NCBI GenBank assembly: GCA_003142815.1
Contig: PLNP01000048.1
Coordinates: forward strand, 50,500-114,499
Source: Rhodanobacteraceae bacterium
GTDB lineage: Bacteria > Pseudomonadota > Gammaproteobacteria > Xanthomonadales > Rhodanobacteraceae
Direction: 5' to 3'
Length of the DNA: 64,000 nucleotides
Both the position numbers and the translations under genes were made by a program. The notes beneath the pieces were generated by a model. It did no database searches. It was not told the DNA's origin and worked only from the letters and a program-made list of their open reading frames with translations. Shown here one piece after another: positions 62,822-64,000 of the stretch (the stretch's first letter is position 1; every line of letters begins with the position of its first letter).

Positions 62822-63281
62822 TACTATGCTCAGCAAGACGGCGGCATTACCCGGCTTCGTCGGTACTACGGGCCTCTCCGTCACCCCAAAGCGCCCGGCC
62901 CATCCCTCACGGGCGTCCGGTTGGCCGTCCCCGACCACGTAATGGGGCTTCCCGTGTTGCGCGCGCTTCCCTTATGTACATGCTGTCGCCACTATCCCGG
63001 TACACCGACTGGCGGCACCGCATTGCTCATCCATCCAGTCGTATCAGCCTTCCCCGGTATGGCAGCCAGGTCGGCCTGTGCATCGGCTTTTTCGAGGCTT
63101 GCTCGGCGTTCACTCGCGTTACGGCCTGCACACTCGCACCGTCACCCTATTTCGTGACGCGCTTCACCGAAGGCTTCAACGATTTCGTTACCTCCACCGT
63201 TGCTCCGGTTGCTTCCGGCTGGAGCGGTTGCCGGGTGGGGCTTGCACCCACTGGAAAAGCGCCGCCTTTTCCACGGCGCAC
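62822..63281 (-). mobile_element. Truncated group II intron, 5' ribozyme portion
   Basis: On the minus strand the segment starts with GTGCGCC (63281 downward), a group II intron 5' end, and continues with features I recognise from domain I of bacterial group II introns: GTGGGTGCAAGCCCCACCCG, GAGGTAACGAAATCG, GTAACGCGAGTGAACGCCGA. It ends near GGAGAGGCCCGTAGTACCGA and GCCGGGTAATGCC, the stretch that normally precedes the reverse transcriptase gene. The maturase ORF and domains V-VI (the GAGCCGT...ACGGTTC hairpin) are absent, so it cannot splice. Plus-strand ORFs across it are artefacts. Confidence 0.75.
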
Positions 63282-63355
63282 GCCAAAAGCTGCCGTTCGA
63301 GATACTGAATTGAGCGGAGCCGCGAACTGCCCAAGTTTGTCTGCACCGCGGTGGC

Positions 63356-63535
63356 CTAGGGCACCTCGAAGCCGTCGCGGAAGATCGTGTCGTTATCCGT
63401 CGACACCAGCCGAATGACTTGCGATGTACTCGGAATGGCGCTGACAAATACGGTCAGCGCATACGGCCCCAGCGGCAGGCTGGACAGGCACGTGATCAGC
63501 GCCTGCGCGCTGATTCGTCTCGACCGGAACCCTGA
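63356..63535 (-). pseudogene. C-terminal fragment of a secreted protein ending IFRDGFEVP
   Basis: The open stretch reads SAQALITCLSSLPLGPYALT and then VFVSAIPSTSQVIRLVSTDN, ending DTIFRDGFEVP before a TAG at 63356. A TGA at 63538 closes the frame upstream and no start is present. The tail matches that of the 1,100-residue protein at 8069 (DDTIFKDGFDG). The group II intron 5' end lies 75 bp downstream. Confidence 0.6.
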
Positions 63536-63794
63536 TCACGATTGTCCGGCACGCGCACCTACGCCATCGGTGCGCAAACCCATCCTTGCCGGATGTCTGC
63601 TGCAACTCGCCCATTGCCTAAGCGCACTCCCCGCCGCGCTCGCCGCCAACGCGCGCGCACGCTGCTGCGTGCAACCCAACCGCGCCTATCCCAGACCACC
63701 TCGGCGCAAACCGCATGCCTATCTCGTCTACAAGCTTGCCTGTTGAGGGCTTGAGTTGAGAGCATTGCGTTGCTCCGAGAGCCCGCCGGTCGAT

Positions 63795-64000
63795 TTACAG
63801 ATGGCAGCCATTGGGCACCGCGCCGAGGCGTGACAAGTTCAGCGTGCCGCTCAACCCTGCATTCGCGCCCGCCGTGAACGTATACGCCAGCGTTGCCGAA
63901 CTGCAGCTGTGATAGACCAGTGTCGCGTTGCCGACCTGATGGGTCGCGATCGGCGCGGCCTGGTTGAACACGCCGCCTGTGGTGTCGTAGATGCCGATGC
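63795..64000 (-). CDS. Secreted protein, C-terminal end only (starts beyond the window)
   Basis: From the window edge the frame reads IGIYDTTGGVFNQAAPIATH, QVGNATLVYHSCSSATLAYT and FTAGANAGLSGTLNLSRLGA, ending VPNGCHL and a TAA at 63795. The pattern (a Cys in the middle, a beta-rich run and a Gly-Cys end) is the last part of a repeat domain frequent in Xanthomonadales secreted proteins. The start and signal lie outside. Confidence 0.75.
   Translation of the reverse strand, partial: IGIYDTTGGVFNQAAPIATHQVGNATLVYHSCSSATLAYTFTAGANAGLSGTLNLSRLGAVPNGCHL

Noticed and set aside
62974..63417. 147-codon plus-strand ORF with GWSGCRVGLAPTGK
   Set aside because: It overlaps the group II intron fragment on the other strand and has no start signal; probably not a protein.

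Overview
The window is high-GC bacterial DNA (third codon positions mostly G or C) with tightly packed genes and many 4-bp ATGA stop/start overlaps. The gene set points to a gammaproteobacterium of the Xanthomonadales/Lysobacterales, perhaps Rhodanobacteraceae: exosortase H, synthetase-type RelA, HrpA with a long C-terminal extension, shikimate kinase next to AroB, an Mla/MCE operon, secreted proteins ending in an IFxDGF tail, and many short palindromic repeats. This placement is inference; no 16S rRNA or other decisive marker is present. I recognised no tRNA, rRNA, CRISPR array or prophage.

Layout. 1-2.4 kb (minus): a signalling cluster of a broken OmpR-type response regulator, a broken small protein, a Rab-like GTPase and the start of a histidine kinase. 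2.4-7.4 kb: dodecin, exosortase H, aroK-aroB, a WGR protein, an IS30 remnant and hemE. 7.4-15.4 kb: a decayed small secreted protein, a 1,100-residue secreted protein and a propeller-type hybrid histidine kinase. 15.7-25 kb: two DUF697-like membrane GTPases flanking an OPT transporter and a YceI-cytochrome b561-YceI set, then an amino acid permease. 25-33 kb: glutaredoxin-like protein, serine deaminase, a PLD-VTT-EEP operon, a DinG-type helicase and a lipoprotein. 33-46 kb: PBP1b, a three-domain glycosyltransferase, an NRDE protein, a PknB-type kinase with a hidden small membrane gene behind it, and relA. 46-53 kb: secreted proteins and hrpA. 53-62 kb: gene debris, a ThrE exporter, the MCE operon, an mgtE tail, an amidase and electron-transfer flavoprotein-ubiquinone oxidoreductase. 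62-64 kb: a small secreted protein, a truncated group II intron and the ends of two secreted proteins.

Two themes run through the window. First, palindromic repeat elements are common and several lie inside reading frames without breaking them (hrpA twice, the large glycosyltransferase, one YceI protein). Second, small broken or truncated genes sit between intact housekeeping genes (response regulator, IS30, dps, an XRE regulator, mgtE, an outer-membrane protein tail, secreted-protein tails). Some of the breaks are single-base shifts and could be assembly errors. I see no defence island. The candidates for undescribed biology are the IFxDGF tail family, the kinase/GTPase/regulator cluster, the PLD-VTT-EEP operon, the kinase-linked small membrane protein and the coding palindromes.
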